Counted from the stretch's first letter, positions 36,143 through 49,439 are shown. The stretch: DNA of 64,000 nucleotides from Hordeum vulgare subsp. vulgare (GCF_904849725.1 NC_058520.1:348499670-348563669); one strand, 5' to 3'. The notes: generated by a model not told the origin, from the sequence alone. Numbers and translations: made by a program.

Positions 36143-39100
36143 ATGACTGATCGTGAATGGATGTACACTGGTCACCATAGTCAGAGAGATATGACCGATG
36201 AATGGTTGAGCAAAACCTATGAATTCGTGGAAACGAAATTTTCTAAAGGCCAGCCAAAAACATGGTGCCCCTGCACTAAGTGCAAGAATTATCCGTGACA
36301 GACAAAGGATGTAATGGGTAAACACCTATAGATGCGTGGTTTTACTCCCGGCTATACCTTGTGGACATTTCATGGTGAGTCGGCCCAACGTAACAAAAAC
36401 GAGGTGTTGCGTCGGCGCACCGATGATTATGGTACCGGGATTGAAGACATGGTGAATGACTTTGATGATGCTCAAAAAAGGACGAAGAGATGGAGGAATC
36501 CGCGAAAGCCTTCTATGCCATGTTGCAGTCTTCAAAACGCCCTCTTCACGAGCGCACTAAGATTTCTCAGCTAGATGCCATCGCACAAGTAATGGCTCTA
36601 AAAGCCCAATTCAACATTGGAATTGACCTGTTTGACTCAGTGATGACCCTATTTGGGTGCTTTCTACCCGAAGGTCATATTATGCCTTCAAACCTATATG
36701 AGGCAGACAAAATCCTTAGTGCACTCAAGATGCCGTATGAGCAGATACATGCTTGTGAGAAAGGATGTGCCTTATTTAGGAAAGAGTATGTGGACGAAAC
36801 ATATTGTCCATTTTGCAAATCCTCCAGATATGTTGAGGTAGAAAACGACCTCCCCGTGAGTGTCCTACGGTATCTGCCGATCCTACCAAGACTTCAACGA
36901 CTTTACATGCTCGAAGAAACAACAAAACAGATGACATGGCACAAACATGGAATTAGGAAAGAATTAGATGAACACGGAGTTCCGATGTTGGTACACCCTT
37001 GAGATGGTGACGCATGGAAGGCATTCGATAGTATACATAAGGAAAAAGCTAAAGAACCAAGGAATTGTCGAATCACCATCAGCCTCGATGGGTTCAATCC
37101 TTTTGGTATGACGGCTACCCTATATAGTTGCTGGTCTGTATTTGTCATTCCCCTCAATCTTCCACCATCATGCATTATGCAAAGAAAGCACATATTTCTG
37201 ACGTTGATAGTTCCAGGGCCAAACTACCCGGGGAAGAATATGAGTGTGTACATGCAACCGCTGATGGATGACTTGAAAGAAGCTTGGGTGAATGGGTCAA
37301 CACATACGACGCAGCTAAGAAAGAGAACTTTCAAATGTATGTTTCGTACCAATACTCGTTGCATGATCTGCCTGCATTTGCGCTTTTCTTTGCCTGGTGT
37401 GTGCGTGGAAGGTTCCCATGCCCACAATGCAAGGCAGCTCTTAAGTTTCATTGGTTGCTGGCGGGTGGGAAGTATTCCTGCTTTGACTTGCATAGACAGA
37501 TCTTGCCTATGGACCAGCCATTCAGAAAAGACAAGAAGAATTTCATGAAAGGTAAAGTTGTCAAACACTCAGCACCACCTGCGTTGATGGGGCACAAATT
37601 AATGAACAATTAAAATCTATGGAGCCTGATCCAAATCGTCCAGGGTATTTCTTGGGTTATAATGAGGAGCACGCCTGGACCCATAGGCCATGCATCTGGG
37701 ATCTGCCCTACTTCGAAGACCTCTTACTTCCACACAACATTGACATGATGCACACTGAAAAGAATATCGCCGAGGCCCTTCTTGGCACATTTTTCGACAC
37801 TGATAAGGGCAACGATAATAGAAAGGATAGAGTTGACCAGGAGACTCTATGTGATAGGCCATCACTAAACATGCGAGAACCGAAAGGAAGAAAAAATTGG
37901 TCCAAACCACCTGCCTCGTACAATCTTGAGAAGGGAGCAATAAGGGAAATCCTCTTGTGGGTGCAAAAAAAGCTATTGTTCCCCGATGGGTATGCTGCGA
38001 ATCTAGCGAGGGGAGCGAGCATTGAAAAAATGAAATTTTTTGGGCTCAAGAGTCATGATTGGCACATATGGCTTGACCGGATAATGCCGGTGATGTTGCG
38101 CGGCTATATCCCCGAGGCTGAATGGCTAGTATTAGCCGAGTTGAGCTATTTCTTCCGTGTTCTTTGTGCTAAAGAGTTGTCGCGTGCCTTGATAGATGAC
38201 ATGGAAGAGTTGGCGTCTGAGTTGCTCTGCAAGTTAGAGATGATATTTCCACCGGGCTTCTTTAATCCGATGCAACACATGATTTTGCATCTCCCAACCG
38301 AGGCAAGATTGGGTGGCCCTGTGCAAAATCGTTGGTGCTACGCAACTGAAAGAATGCAGAAGACAATTCGAGGAAAATGTAAAAATAAATGTAGAATTGA
38401 AGCATATATGGCCGAGGCGTTCATTACCGAGGAGGCGGCAAACTTCGTAACTACACACTATGATGCCACTATGCACAGCTTGCATAATCCAAAGCCTTGG
38501 TACAATCTGGGCGACCCCAAACGACGTGAATCTAATCTCAGCCTCTTCAAAGGGAAGCTCGCACCTTCTGGTGTTGGAAAACCAAAGTTGCCGTGCGTCG
38601 AGGACTGGCGCACACTAACGATGTATATATTCAACAACTTAACAGAAGTTCGGCCATACATCGAGTAAGTGCTCTGTACATTGTTTCGCAACTTTTAACA
38701 AGTTTTGTGTCTAACAACTATTATTAATTGATACAGTCGATACATCGAACAATTCTCGAATGGTGTTACAATCGAAAAAGAATCCATTCTCGAGTATGAA
38801 CTTCTTGAAAAGACAGGAGGCGGCTATCCCGATTTCATCACTTGGTTCAAAAAAACGGTACCTCCGTTATATATAATAGGTGATTTCCTTTGTTGCTATT
38901 ACACATGAGTAACACACCAAACTCTATCTTTTCTTAACTTCTAGGCTAATTCAGATGAGCAAGTCGACGATGAATTGAGACAAATAGCTAATGGTTTTGA
39001 CTTTAAGGTCCGAACATTTCAGAAGTACGACATCAACGGGTATCGCTTTCGTACTGCTAGCAAAGAGCTTTCAATGCCCGGTCGAAAAACAAACAATTCC

Positions 39101-39739
39101 GGTGGCTCTGCTATAGGCGAGGGAGGTGTCGTGTATTATGGAAGACTTCATTATTATGGTGAAAATCCTCCGAACGTTGTTGTGTTCAAATGTCATTGCT
39201 TCGAACCTACTAATACAAGACGGACTCATGAACATCTTGGGATTGTCGAAATTCGACAAGATAGGCAGTTAAGCGGTGCCGATGTGTATATTGTGACTCA
39301 ACAGGCCACCCAAGTTTTCTATCTGCCATACTTTCGTCAAAGTGTTAAGAACCTGGAAGGTTGGTATGTCATGTTCGATGTGCCGCCACATCTTAGACCA
39401 CCTCCCCCAAATGAAGACGATTATGAACCTCAAATTGACCCTATAACATATGATGGAGAATTCTTCCAAGAATCACGTGGCGTGAGACGTCGTACCCGAA
39501 ACTGCTCTACATCCACCCTGAACACGGAGGAACAAGACTCACGTGATGATGAGGAAGAAGTGGAAGTAGAAGAAGTTACCAATGCCGATGAGCTATCAAT
39601 GCTTGATCGGTTACAAAAAGGCCTTCCACATGATGTCCTTGAACCCGATGACGATATCAGTCATGACAACAGGTGTGATATTGATGATCATTTTGCTTCA
39701 ATTGACCATGGAGAAGAGACAGATGATATGGACTATTAG
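36143..39739 (+). pseudogene. TNP2-type transposase gene of CACTA1
   Basis: The start codon at 36143 opens a transposase-associated domain (DREWMYTGHHS ... CPCTKCKNY). The catalytic TNP2 region follows (LDAIAQVMALKAQFN, CEKGCALFRKEY, DGFNPFGMTATLYSCW), then FPCPQCKAALKFHW and HNIDMMHTEKNIAEALLGT. The DUF4218 part is FFPPGFFNPMQHMILHLP-like, near 38250, and the DUF4216 part is in the last exon (GWYVMFDVPPHLRPP). Stops are at 36296, 36329 and near 37000, and frameshifts near 36475, 37290 and 37590. Introns are placed by conserved joints: donor GT at 38665, exon 38737-38857, last exon from 38945. CACTA2 has the same intron positions. Confidence 0.88.
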
Positions 39740-39876
39740 TACTTTGTATGCATCCAAACATTGTTGTTTAATTATTCAATTATTAGTTGAATTTTTCATG
39801 TATTTATTATTGTTCGTTTAATTATTGTCCTTGATGTACTAATTATTTAACTGTTTATCCTTACAGGAGGTGAGAC

Positions 39877-42200
39877 ATGGCAGGCGGGGATAAGTTGAGG
39901 ATAGCACCTGGGCAGCTATGGAGAACTTTGTTGTAGAGCTTTGCCGAGGAGCCCCGTGGGAGAGGCGGAGGAAAGAAGAGAGGCAGAGAATGTGGTCGTG
40001 GGAGAGGGAGGTTGAATGATAGGAGCCAGTCGCCACCACCCTCGGCTACTTCTGTCTCAGCCACTTCACCCTTGCAGACGAGGGTGTCACCGGTGCGGGA
40101 TCCTCCCGTCTAGGAGCAGACACCGATCCAGGGGTCTGAGGCGGAGGCTGAGGCAGAGGCTGAGGAGGAAGCTGAGGCGGATGGTGCTGAGGTGGAGGCT
40201 GAGGCGGAGGGGGCTGAGGTGGAGGCTGAGGGGGCAGCCAGCAAGTCGGTCTACCAACGTGGTATGACACGAGTTCCAGACCGATTGGAGTTGCAGCACA
40301 GGGCGTTCATTAACCCAAATGGCAAGAAGTAAGTTGATATATATTGTGTACCTTATATCATTATATTTCACCAAGTAGCTAATGTCTTTGCCTTATCATT
40401 ATGTAGGGGGTGGGATTACCCGAAGAATACCTGGAATCCAAACTGCCTCCTTGGTGCTTTACTTAGGGAGCACTTCCCCAGGGATATTGCAGTTGCCCGG
40501 TGATGGTATGGTTCTCGAGCCAGGACTCAAGTGGGAACACTACCAAGCCGCTCTGCTCCCGGAAAACATACATGTCCGTGGTGTTGTTTGCGTGAGCGTG
40601 GCCGACAAGGCGTTGGCTAATATTTGGGTAACTATTATTTTACCCAATAAAAAGTACACAATGTTATATATTGTTATTTCCTTCCAAATCATTTCACTGT
40701 TCATCTATGCATCTATTTGGCATAATTGCAGAATTACTTTAGGGTCAAGGAGGGGACGGAGGAGGCGGCCAAGAAGAACCTCGTGAAAGAGTGCAAGAGT
40801 TTATTGAATAACACGAGGCACGAGCTGCGTGTTCAGGCTGTTCGAGATTGGTACGCCAAGCAAGGGGAGCCGAAGACAAAGATTGAATGTCGAAAGATTT
40901 ACCTTGATAAGACCGAGTACATGGAGGTATGTACATTCCAAAGATCAATTCTTAGGGCTAGTTAGACCTATTTAGTTATAATACTTAGTTTCATTCTTCA
41001 TTAACTTACATTCATAGGTGCCCCGAGATGGTTGGCCGATAAGATGGATTGTTGGGAGATGATAGTGGACAGGTGGTGCACAGAGGCTTGGTTGAGCACC
41101 CAAACTATGGCCAAGGACCGTCGTGCCCAATTGGTTGGTGTGCCACACCACCAAGGCAATGCCAACATCAAGCAATACGCCAAAAAATGGGTATGTGTGC
41201 CTTGTTTTGTTTCATCAATAATTCATGCATTCATGATTTTTGTTGTACTAATTCTTTGTCTTTTCGTGTAGGCCAAACACAATAACCAGCCCGAGCCTCA
41301 GGGATACGCCGCGTATAGCATTGCCCATAAGGGCTCGTACAAGACGACGAAGGCATATTCTAAGGGGGACGGGTCGTCGGTGTACACAAGCCTGTCCGCC
41401 TACAACAAGATGACGTCTTATTCTGAGGTGGTCAAACAGCTGCGCGGGCGTGACTTTGACCCGAGCCAGAATCCTATCGATCCAGAGGCGTTGATGATCT
41501 CTGGTGGCGGTAAGAGTCATGGCACGCTGGCCATGTGTGATGGCTTCGTCCCTATCACTGAGACTCTATCTCAGATCAAGGCGAGGCAAACGAGGTCCGC
41601 TCGTGTAATACGGCAACGCGCGAGGCCAGTTGATCTTGCCCTCGAGGTTAGTTTTCTTCATTATTTCTTTGGTTCTTTTTTCCCTGGATTGATGATAAAA
41701 ATTCCTTTTGAAGAGTGGTTGTAGGCCACACTTATGAAGGAGAGGGAGGCCACCAGGCTCTTGTTGGAGGAGAGGGACCGGAATACGCAGAGGTTGCTTG
41801 AGGAGGAGAGGGAATGCAATAATGCCCATGCGAAGGCCATGCACGACTTCGTTGCGGTAAGTCAGTTGTGTGAGAAGCAAGGCTATGTGTGAGACGCAAC
41901 AAGGCTATTTCTTTGACTCCTCGAAAACAAATTTGCAGGCTATGTGTGAGAAGCAAGGTTTGCCGCCCCCTCTGCCGATGCCTTCTCCGGTGGGAACGGT
42001 GAGTTCCCTTTCAATGACCAACCTTGCACGGTCTTATAACATTGTCTGTCGCCGTGCTAACCACATATTTTAACTTTTGCCTAATTGCAACATCATTCTA
42101 GAGTTGAATCCCACGAACCCTTCACTTCTCCCGGTGAGAGCCCTAGCAACCCAGCGACCAACGGAGATGGAGCTTCTCCTCCGTTTCTTGGCATTCGGTA
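39877..42200 (+). pseudogene. Ptta/En/Spm-type second gene (TNPA-like) of CACTA1
   Basis: Starts MAGGDKLRIAPGQLW and has two early TAG stops. An acidic Glu/Ala repeat region follows (40136-40240). Later exons carry NTWNPNCLLGALLREHFP, YFRVKEGTEEAAKKNLVKEC, ELRVQAVRDWYAKQG and then YSEVVKQLRGRDFDPSQNP. The gene ends in a coiled-coil-like RLLLEERDRNTQRLLEEE. This is the plant transposase family Ptta/En/Spm (Transposase_24), which in En/Spm supplies the protein binding subterminal repeats. Intron limits are approximate, and a stop lies near 41060. Confidence 0.7.
40136..40240 (+). repeat. GAGGCTGAGGCGGAG minisatellite
   Basis: Tandem six-base variants encode alternating Glu-Ala inside the second gene of CACTA1. 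The array is likely to expand and contract by slippage. Confidence 0.7.
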
Positions 42201-42466
42201 AGTTATTCCTCTCCTTCTTATTCTTCTTATTGTTTAGATAAACTTAGATTATGCCATGCTTTAGTTAGCTAAGTAAATTCTAGTTGATATTAGCCATGCT
42301 TTAGTTAGCTTAGTAAATTCTAGTTGATATTAGAGCTCAAAAATGACATAATTAGTTTAGAAAGTTTTAAAATAAACCAGAAGAGAAGAACAAACAAGAG
42401 ATGAAGAAATAAGAGAAGAAGAAAGAGGAGAAAAACATAAATTCTCTTCTTTCTTTTTCTCCATCT

Positions 42467-42595
42467 TCTTCTTCTTCTTCTTCTTCTTCTTCTTCTTCTT
42501 CTTCTTCTTCTTGTTCTTCTTCTTCTTCTTCTTCCACTTCTTCTTCTTGTTCTTGTTCTTCTTGTTCTTCTTCTTCTTCTTCCACTTCTTCTAAT
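42467..42595. repeat. TTC/TTG microsatellite in CACTA1
   Basis: A run of mostly CTT triplets with occasional GTT and CAC triplets. It lies after the second gene, in the same relative place as the GA-rich arrays of CACTA2. Confidence 0.9.
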
Positions 42596-42999
42596 TGCTT
42601 AGCTTAATTTAGATAACTTCTTTCTTATTGGATTCTTCTTCTAACTTCTTTCTCATTCTGCAGATTTTGATAAAGCAGCATGGCATATGGATGGATGCTT
42701 TAGGGACTTTGTAATGCACATGTGTAGTCTTAGATGAACTTTGTAATGCACTTGTATTTGCGGATGCACTTGTGATGCTTTGTAATACTTTGTGATCTTG
42801 TTTGCACTTTAATTACATATATTCGTGCTGTTTGCACTTTGTGATGGACTTGTGTTGTGCTGTTTGCACTTTGTGATGCACTCGTGGTGCTGTTTAGGGG
42901 CTGGGAAAAAATATATATGTTGTTGTTTGTATCTATGTTTTGCAAATACAGGGAATTAACAGAAAACAAATATGAAAAAAAAGCAGAGAGGGTCTTGGC

Positions 43000-43535
43000 C
43001 TACAGCTTACTGACGGCAACGGCTTTGCCGACGGTGGACTAACAACAAAGAAGACACCTGGCGGCAGCCTGTGTATCCTGGCAACTCTGGGAACACAAAA
43101 TTTTCCCAGTTTTTTGGCTTTGCCATCAGCTGTGCTCCAGCTGTCGGCAAAGAGGGGACCAACGGGACCCAGGTTTTCGGCGTTGCCGTCAGCTTTGCTA
43201 CGGCTGTGGGCAAAGAGGGGACCCAGGGGACCTAGGGTTTTGGCTTTGCCGTCAGCTTTGCTACGGCTGTGGGCAAAGCCTGCCGTTAACCTTCTAACGG
43301 GGATTGGCCTGCGCCGTTGCCGCCATTGCTCTTTGCCGTCAGCCTGTGCCATAAAGCTGATGAAAAAGTCTTTCCCGTCGGTCAATGTTCAGCTGATGGC
43401 AAAGAAGGTGATTGCCGATAAAATCTTGGTCGGTTCCTTTGACGACATCACACTAACGGCAAAGCCTTTGCCGTCCGTTAAACTGTCCGTTGCCGTCAGC
43501 TCTGGCTGTCGGCAAACCAGCAGATTCCAGTTGTG
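43000..43535. repeat. CACTA1 right subterminal motif cluster
   Basis: At least eight direct or inverted copies of TTTGCCGTCAGC-like words lie between 43010 and 43520. They mirror the left end and lead to the terminus CCAGTTGTG. Confidence 0.75.
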
Positions 43536-43538
43536 TAG

Positions 43539-46500
43539 GAACGACTACCTCGACGTCCCCGACGAGCGGAGCTTCTTCATCTTCGGCGACCTGTTCTTTA
43601 GCAGAACCACGACGTCGATGCCGTCGTACCTATCGACCATGCGCCCCCCTCGCCTCTGCCATGGGTGAGGGAATCCCCCGGTTCCCCTTGCCTCTTTGCT
43701 TGCCGCCGCCTTAGTCCATAGCTGCCGGAGTAGCACCGGCGTGCGTAGCTGCAGCAGCCGCTCACTTGCGCATGCTGCATGCGTGCATGGCTCGTAGTTC
43801 CCATTGCATCGTCGCGTCCTAGCGTAGCATAGAGACTCGCGTAGCCCCACGTAGCAGCCGGTGTGTGTGTGCATGTATTGCACCATCAAGCTCACCGCCG
43901 GCACCTCTCTGTTGAACAGAGAAGGTGGCTCCTTTTACTATTTGAGCTAGGGTGGATCCCCTCATTGGGCAGATCCACCACACATAGCCCGTCTGGTTTG
44001 TTCTTTGCGCGAAGACCATGAGGTCGCGGGTTCGAAACCCAGCCCCCTTTTATTTCTCTACATTTTCCTTCGGTGTGCGAGTGTTGTAGAACATGTTTAT
44101 CCTATTTGGTGACCCTGCTCTAGCAGTAGCACTTCACTACCGCAGTGGAAACCGAGCCACCGCAGCGGCAGTAGGTCGAGGGTTCGAGTCCCTCGTGCGC
44201 TTCCCCTCTTTATTTGATTTTCCCCTCTCTTGCGCTTGGCAGTAGGGTAGCATATGTAGGTCAGCTCCCCTGTTAGTTCAGCTAACAAAGCATAGCCCAA
44301 TGGTTGGGCGTAGACTTGTGTAGCAGGAGGTGGCGGGTTCGACCCCCACTCATCCCCTTTTATTTCTCTATTGTGTTCTCTAGCTGTGCCACTCATAGTG
44401 GGCCACAGGTCCCACTTGTCATTTACAAGGGGCCCCCTGGTGTCTACGACCAGTGGGACACCCTTGTTAATTAATCTGTGTAGTTTTATTGCATATTGTG
44501 TGATATTCCATTTTTGAATAATTCGAGAAGTAGAATATGCCAAATCAACCTTTGGTTTGACATATAAGTGATTTAGGATTCAGAGTAGTTTTTCTTTTCT
44601 GTTTTGAGGTAGTTTTATTTTGGGGTAGAAGAACCCAAGGAATCCAATGGTGGCATTGGGTTTCACTTTCGTGCAATTTTGCAAAAGTGCCATTTTGTGA
44701 TGAGGTGGCATTTTGTCATTTTTGTAGGATTAATTCTATGCATGCTATGAAATTTGTGCCAACATGAAAGTTCTAGCCTTTTGTGAGGACTCGGGCTTGG
44801 TATTTTTGTTTGGCATGATACTCTTGTGAATAGGTGGATCCTTTGTTGTTTTCAAGGGATGGAAATGTTGTTCTTTGGGTAGCTAGAAATATTTCTAAGT
44901 GTTGGAACCATTATTTTCTTCCCCTTTTGTGAGCATGGTTTCCATCGATGTGTTGATATGTGGTGGTTGCACCAATGGCATGAATTGTAGTGGTTGAACC
45001 CCTCTATAACTTGGGGTTGCAAGATTGTTCATAGGACATGCATCATTGTTTTATTCTTTGTCAAAAGTTGCTATTCTGTTGAAAATGGCAGCAAATGAAA
45101 ATCTATAAATTTTCACCAAGTCTGAGATTCTGCTAGTATTTTCATGACCTGTTGATTTGGTGCTAGTAAGTTTTCTGTGGGGTTTAGCCCAAACAATGAA
45201 CTAGTTATTGTTTCAATTTGTGTTTCTCTACAACTCTTATGAATTTCATGCGTTAAGGTGTGATGTAGCTACTTTAATTCTTGTGAGTAAAGTGGTAAAA
45301 TGCTGCTACTGGGCAGATTGTGTGCTATATTGTTTTGGGCTTTGTGTGAGCTATGCTTGTTGGATATGTGTGCTCTTTAGATCTATTCCACCTGGAATTT
45401 CATGCTTAATCCAGTGGGAACATTTTAATGCCAAGTGGGTGCCCGTAGCTACTGGTATTTTGGTGTAATGTCTCTGTAGCCCTCATATCTTGTTTTGTAG
45501 TCTCCGAGAGCTACGTAAATCGGTTTGCGCCGTTCTTTATATGTGTTTGCGCCATTTTCTCGTGATGCATCCATTCCTGACAAGATCATGCATGTCGAAA
45601 TAATTTAACTTGAGGTTCTGTCCAGAATAGTAATAAATCAAGTAATGCATGAAAGATGACCAGTGTAGAAATGCCAGGCTTTCGTTCATGCCACACATGC
45701 ATCATTATGCTTGTAGCATTGTCACTTGCTGGTGTTTATTTCCTGTTTATTTCTTTTGGGTAGCCTCGGGTGCTGAGAACAAGTTCGAGGATTCTGTTGA
45801 GTACGTTCAGGAAGATCAACAACAATTCTAGTCTGAAGATCTCAAATGCAATTTGATTGTGACCTTGACACCGTTTCTAGCTTTGTTATGCCCAGTTGAA
45901 TCATTTACATAGTTATTCACCACTGCCTACCACCTGATAATTAAGCCTCCAAACATTGCCATGAAACCTCCTCTCCTAGAAAATATTGTTTTGCTAAGTT
46001 AGTGCTTGCTCAACCATATTATAGCATTGCTAGTTGGAGGTGCAAGCTCGTCCATGTCATAATATGGGCAATTTGATTATCATCTTACTTTAAATGCTAT
46101 TTAATTAATGCACCTATATACATGGAAGAGGCGAAAGACCTGGCCTTTTGCTAGGTGATTTGTTCCGCTTTTGCCTCCTTAGTTTTGGCTACCGGTGTTT
46201 TATTCCATAATTGGGCGCTCCTAACACGTTCGAGGTTGTTATGGGGACCCCTTGATAATTCATTTTAGTGTAAAGCTTTTCCGACAAGGCTCAACTTTGT
46301 TGCTATATTTGCTAACCACTTAATAAAAAGCTTAGGGAATAGTTGCCCCAAGGAATTTAATCAACAACCTGGGCGAGTGCTCCTCATGAGTGTTGGTCTG
46401 AACCGGGAGATGTCCGACGCCCCGTGGTCACCCGGGGTTTCAGCCAACCCGACGTCTTGCCCATCCGGTCGTGCCCTGAGAACGAGATCCGTAGCTCCTA

Positions 46501-47487
46501 TCGGGTTTGTCGACACGCGGGCGGCCTTGCCGGATTAGTTTTACCTTTTAAGAAATATCTTGTGCATTGGGATTCCGGTGAGACTTTGGGTCTTCTCAGA
46601 GTTGAGGTTTTATACTAAGGAATCCGACGAGTTCGTTAGTTTCGTGATCGAGGATTTCTATGCGGCCTGTGGTAATTTGTGATGGATTATTTGGAGCACC
46701 CATGCAAGGTTAAATCTTTTGGAAAGCCATGCCCGCGGTTATGTGGCAAACATGGAAACTTTGTTAACATCCGGTTCTAAATAACTTGAAGTAACTTAAC
46801 TAAAACTGCCATGTCTGTGCATAACCGTCTCTGTTTCCTTCAGAGTTCCTTCTCTAATCGAGGACACGGTGGGGTTATGAATGACATAAGTAGGTGTTCA
46901 GGATCACTTAGTGATCATTCTTAGTTGCGAGCGTCATGCGTAGACCTCAAATTACATCGTGTTCTATGTAAGTTAGCCACCATAAATGCTTAGTGCTGCT
47001 GCAAACTCAAACACATATCCCATCCAAACCCAACAACTTAGTTGGACTCGATGCCATGGTCACGAGATTGCTGAGTCCTTGTGGCTCACAGATTACTACA
47101 ACCACCCACAGGTACTGGTACCACAAACAAAGTTGTGTTCGAGGATAACCAGCTGGAGTGGGAGTTTGACGAGGACAGTGGCCGGATGTAGGTGACGTAC
47201 CCCGAGGACTAGAGGCACTTGGTCGTGATCGTGGGCCTAGAAAGGCAGGATAACATTATCTTTTGTCGTTTATCATGTCTGTAGTCGGACCCTGTTTTCT
47301 ATTTGAATAATGGATGATTGTGTGGATCTGTAATTTAGCCTGTGGCGAGTGTAAGACAAATCTAATTACTCTTCCATCTATTATGTATTGCAATGTTTAT
47401 CCTGCTTGTGAAACACTTAAATGTGAGTCTTTTCCCTTTTGAGGCCTCACCCCTAAATAAGGAAAGTGACGCATCTTGGATGTTACA
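43539..47487 (+). mobile_element. Second LTR of element A, remaining part
   Basis: It continues the LTR sequence cut at 34433 and ends GGATGTTACA at 47487, which pairs with the LTR start TGTAA. A primer site follows at once, so this LTR also acts as a 5' LTR for the gag start at 48465. The short open frames inside (for example 45208-45468, 46424-46618) have no recognisable domains. A row of three tRNA-like modules lies at 43985-44360. Confidence 0.85.
43985..44360 (+). repeat. Three tRNA-like box A/box B modules in A LTR
   Basis: Box A-like words start at 43985 (TAGCCCGTCTGG), 44138 (TACCGCAGTGGA) and 44293 (TAGCCCAATGGT). Box B words start at 44029 (GGTTCGAAACC), 44181 (GGTTCGAGTCC) and 44336 (GGTTCGACCCC). 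A-to-B distances are 44, 43 and 43 bases, the tRNA geometry, and the modules are 153 and 155 bases apart. T-rich CCCCTTTTATTTCTC-like sequence follows modules 1 and 3 and a weaker version follows module 2. I cannot fold complete cloverleafs, so these are called tRNA-like and not tRNA genes. Confidence 0.55.
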
Positions 47488-47490
47488 AGT

Positions 47491-47504
47491 TGGTAATCAA
47501 AGCC
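47491..47504 (+). other. Primer binding site of element A, tRNA-Met type
   Basis: TGGTAATCAAAGCC is TGGTATCAGAGCC with one inserted base and one change. It lies three bases after the A LTR. Confidence 0.75.
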
Positions 47505-48497
47505 TTACGACCATAGGTGCCTTTGGTTGATCAAACTTGGCCGAATCGAGTCTAGTAAAAATGTTTTGAGTCTTAGTTATATCGGAGACTAGGTTTCTTT
47601 TTTCCCCTCTTCCTTGCTTTGGTGAGGTTCACGACTTAGGAAATTTTGATTCTACTCCTCTTCTCGCTCAATTTTTTTAGGATCACGCGGATATTTTGGA
47701 ATCTATATGATACCAATGTGACAGAATTCTGACTTGGTGCCTCCTGTGTGATTTGATCTCTTCCGGGGAGTTGAGCTCCACAAGGTTCTTGAGCACAATG
47801 TTATCGTTCAAATTTCTTATTATCTCAGGACGGAGGATGTTCGACATCGCTTAAATACTATTAGTGACGAGAGGAGTCCGGCATCCCCAGTACTGGTGGA
47901 GGGCATTAAGATGTACTGCCATACTTAGTATCGTTGTGTTTTCGAGGGTCTGAGATAAATAAGTTTCTGAGATCTCCGGTTATGTGTTGACGAATGTGAT
48001 ACAGTGGACGGGTTAGTGTCATTGCAAGGAGTTGAGTGATGAATTTTCTCCTTGTATGTGTGGACCCGATTGCATGCCCAGAAATTTCTGATGTATGTCG
48101 GGAATATACACTTGTTCCGAGCAATCCTAGCTCATACTTGACAATTCAAGTGGCTTTGAATCAGATGTTGTCGACAGTAATTTTTTGGAAGCTTTATTAC
48201 TAATTTTAATTCGAGTGCAATTGCTAAGGATTCCTGTTCAGATGATTCTAGTCCATTGATTCAACTTCATCTTGGAATTTTCATCTCGCGTCTAATGTTG
48301 TTGTCCGTCTCGAGGATAGCTCCACCAACTCGCCAGAATCCGGGTTGTGAGGGTGAGAAGTCAAACGCTCTACCACCGCTCCTCCTCCTCCTCATGAGTC
48401 ATGGAAAGTTGTGATCGTTGCAACCAATGCAAACACTCAAATGTTGCTCTAGTTGTTTTGAAAGATGAACCAAGGGCAGCAGGGTAATTTCAACAAT
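47505..48497 (+). pseudogene. gag: Leader and gag start of a second A unit
   Basis: About 0.8 kb of noncoding leader is followed from roughly 48380 by a degenerate gag N-terminus: a Pro-rich stretch, then a Gln/Asn-rich stretch (MNQGQQGNFNN from 48465). At AAT 48495-48497 it is split by CACTA2. The gag continues at 61154. This leader is the part missing from the copies at 9773 and 24280. Confidence 0.65.
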
Positions 48498-49110
48498 CAC
48501 TACAGGAATCACCTTCTTTGCCGTCTTCCATCACAGATGGCAAAGACAATATCCCGGACGGCAAAGACAATACCACAGACGGCAAAGATTGTCACGGCCG
48601 GCAAAATTTCTGCGTCAGCCTACGACGGCATAGGACCTTCTTTGCCGTCTGCCCCCCCCCCCAAAGCGGACGGCAAAGAGCTTTGCCGTCAGCTTTCCTT
48701 AGGAGCAGTCGGCAAAGCATTTGAGACGGTAGCCGACAGGCGTTGCCTCCGTAAGGGGTTAACGGAGCCTTTGTCGTCTGCCTCCAAGTGAATATTTTCC
48801 GTCTACCTCCCCGTCAATCTTTGTCGTCTGCCTTCTCCTCCCCTCCCCTCCCCTCCATCTTTGTCGTCTGCCTCCAGGACCATCTTTGCCGTCTGCCGGG
48901 TCCTCCCCTCCCCCTCTCTCCACTCTTTGCCTTCTGCCTCCTCCTCTGTGCCCTCTTCTTTGCCGTCTGCCCCCCAGGAAGCAGACGACAAAGAGACTAT
49001 ATGGCCAGCTGCTACTGCCCAGGTTGCACAGCTGCCCGCCACGTGGCACCTTTGCCATCGGCTGGCTGACGTCAAAGGCCTTTGCCATCAGCTGGCAGAC
49101 GGCAAAGAGC
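48498..49110. repeat. CACTA2 left subterminal motif cluster
   Basis: Many direct and inverted copies of CTTTGCCGTCTGCC and GACGGCAAAG, ending near 49107. The core TTTGCCGTC is the one found in CACTA1; the following bases are mostly TGC here and AGC in CACTA1. About 49111-49440 after it is AT-rich, with no gene. Confidence 0.75.
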
Positions 49111-49439
49111 CTATATTGTCACATATTTATTTATTTTTTCTATTTCACAACACATATACATATAATTCATAGCACATATATCATAAATAGATCACAACAC
49201 ATATATGATATACATATAAAGCTCATCAATGCCATTTGTTCATCAACGTACATCCCATATATCAAAAGAACCAACACATACAAAGTTTCATCCATATATA
49301 CATACATATAGTTGCACATATATTGTTCATCAACACATACAAAGAACGAACACATTGTTCATCAACTCAAATAAAAACGGAAACTAAAGCACTCCAACCG
49401 CCAGCTTCCATGCATGTAGTACATCCAATCTGCAAAATG

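Larger units (their letters stand above)
34434..43535 (+). mobile_element. CACTA1, En/Spm transposon with both genes
   Basis: A 9102-bp element bounded by CACTACTAGAAAAACC on the left and AGATTCCAGTTGTG on the right (reverse complement CACAACTGGAATCT). It is flanked by the 3-bp duplication TAG (34431-34433 and 43536-43538). Three-base duplications and CACTA/CACAA ends are diagnostic of En/Spm elements. In order it holds a subterminal repeat region, a GC-rich segment, a hairpin, a TNP2-type transposase gene, a Ptta/En/Spm-type gene, a TTC microsatellite and a second subterminal region. Both genes are broken. Confidence 0.92.

Noticed and set aside
37708..38049. Minus-strand frames across the CACTA1 transposase
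   Set aside because: Shadows of the plus-strand TNP2 frame. No independent motif.
44138..44200. A true tRNA gene
   Set aside because: Box B is perfect, but box A is off consensus and I could not form convincing acceptor and anticodon stems. Reported as a tRNA-like module only.
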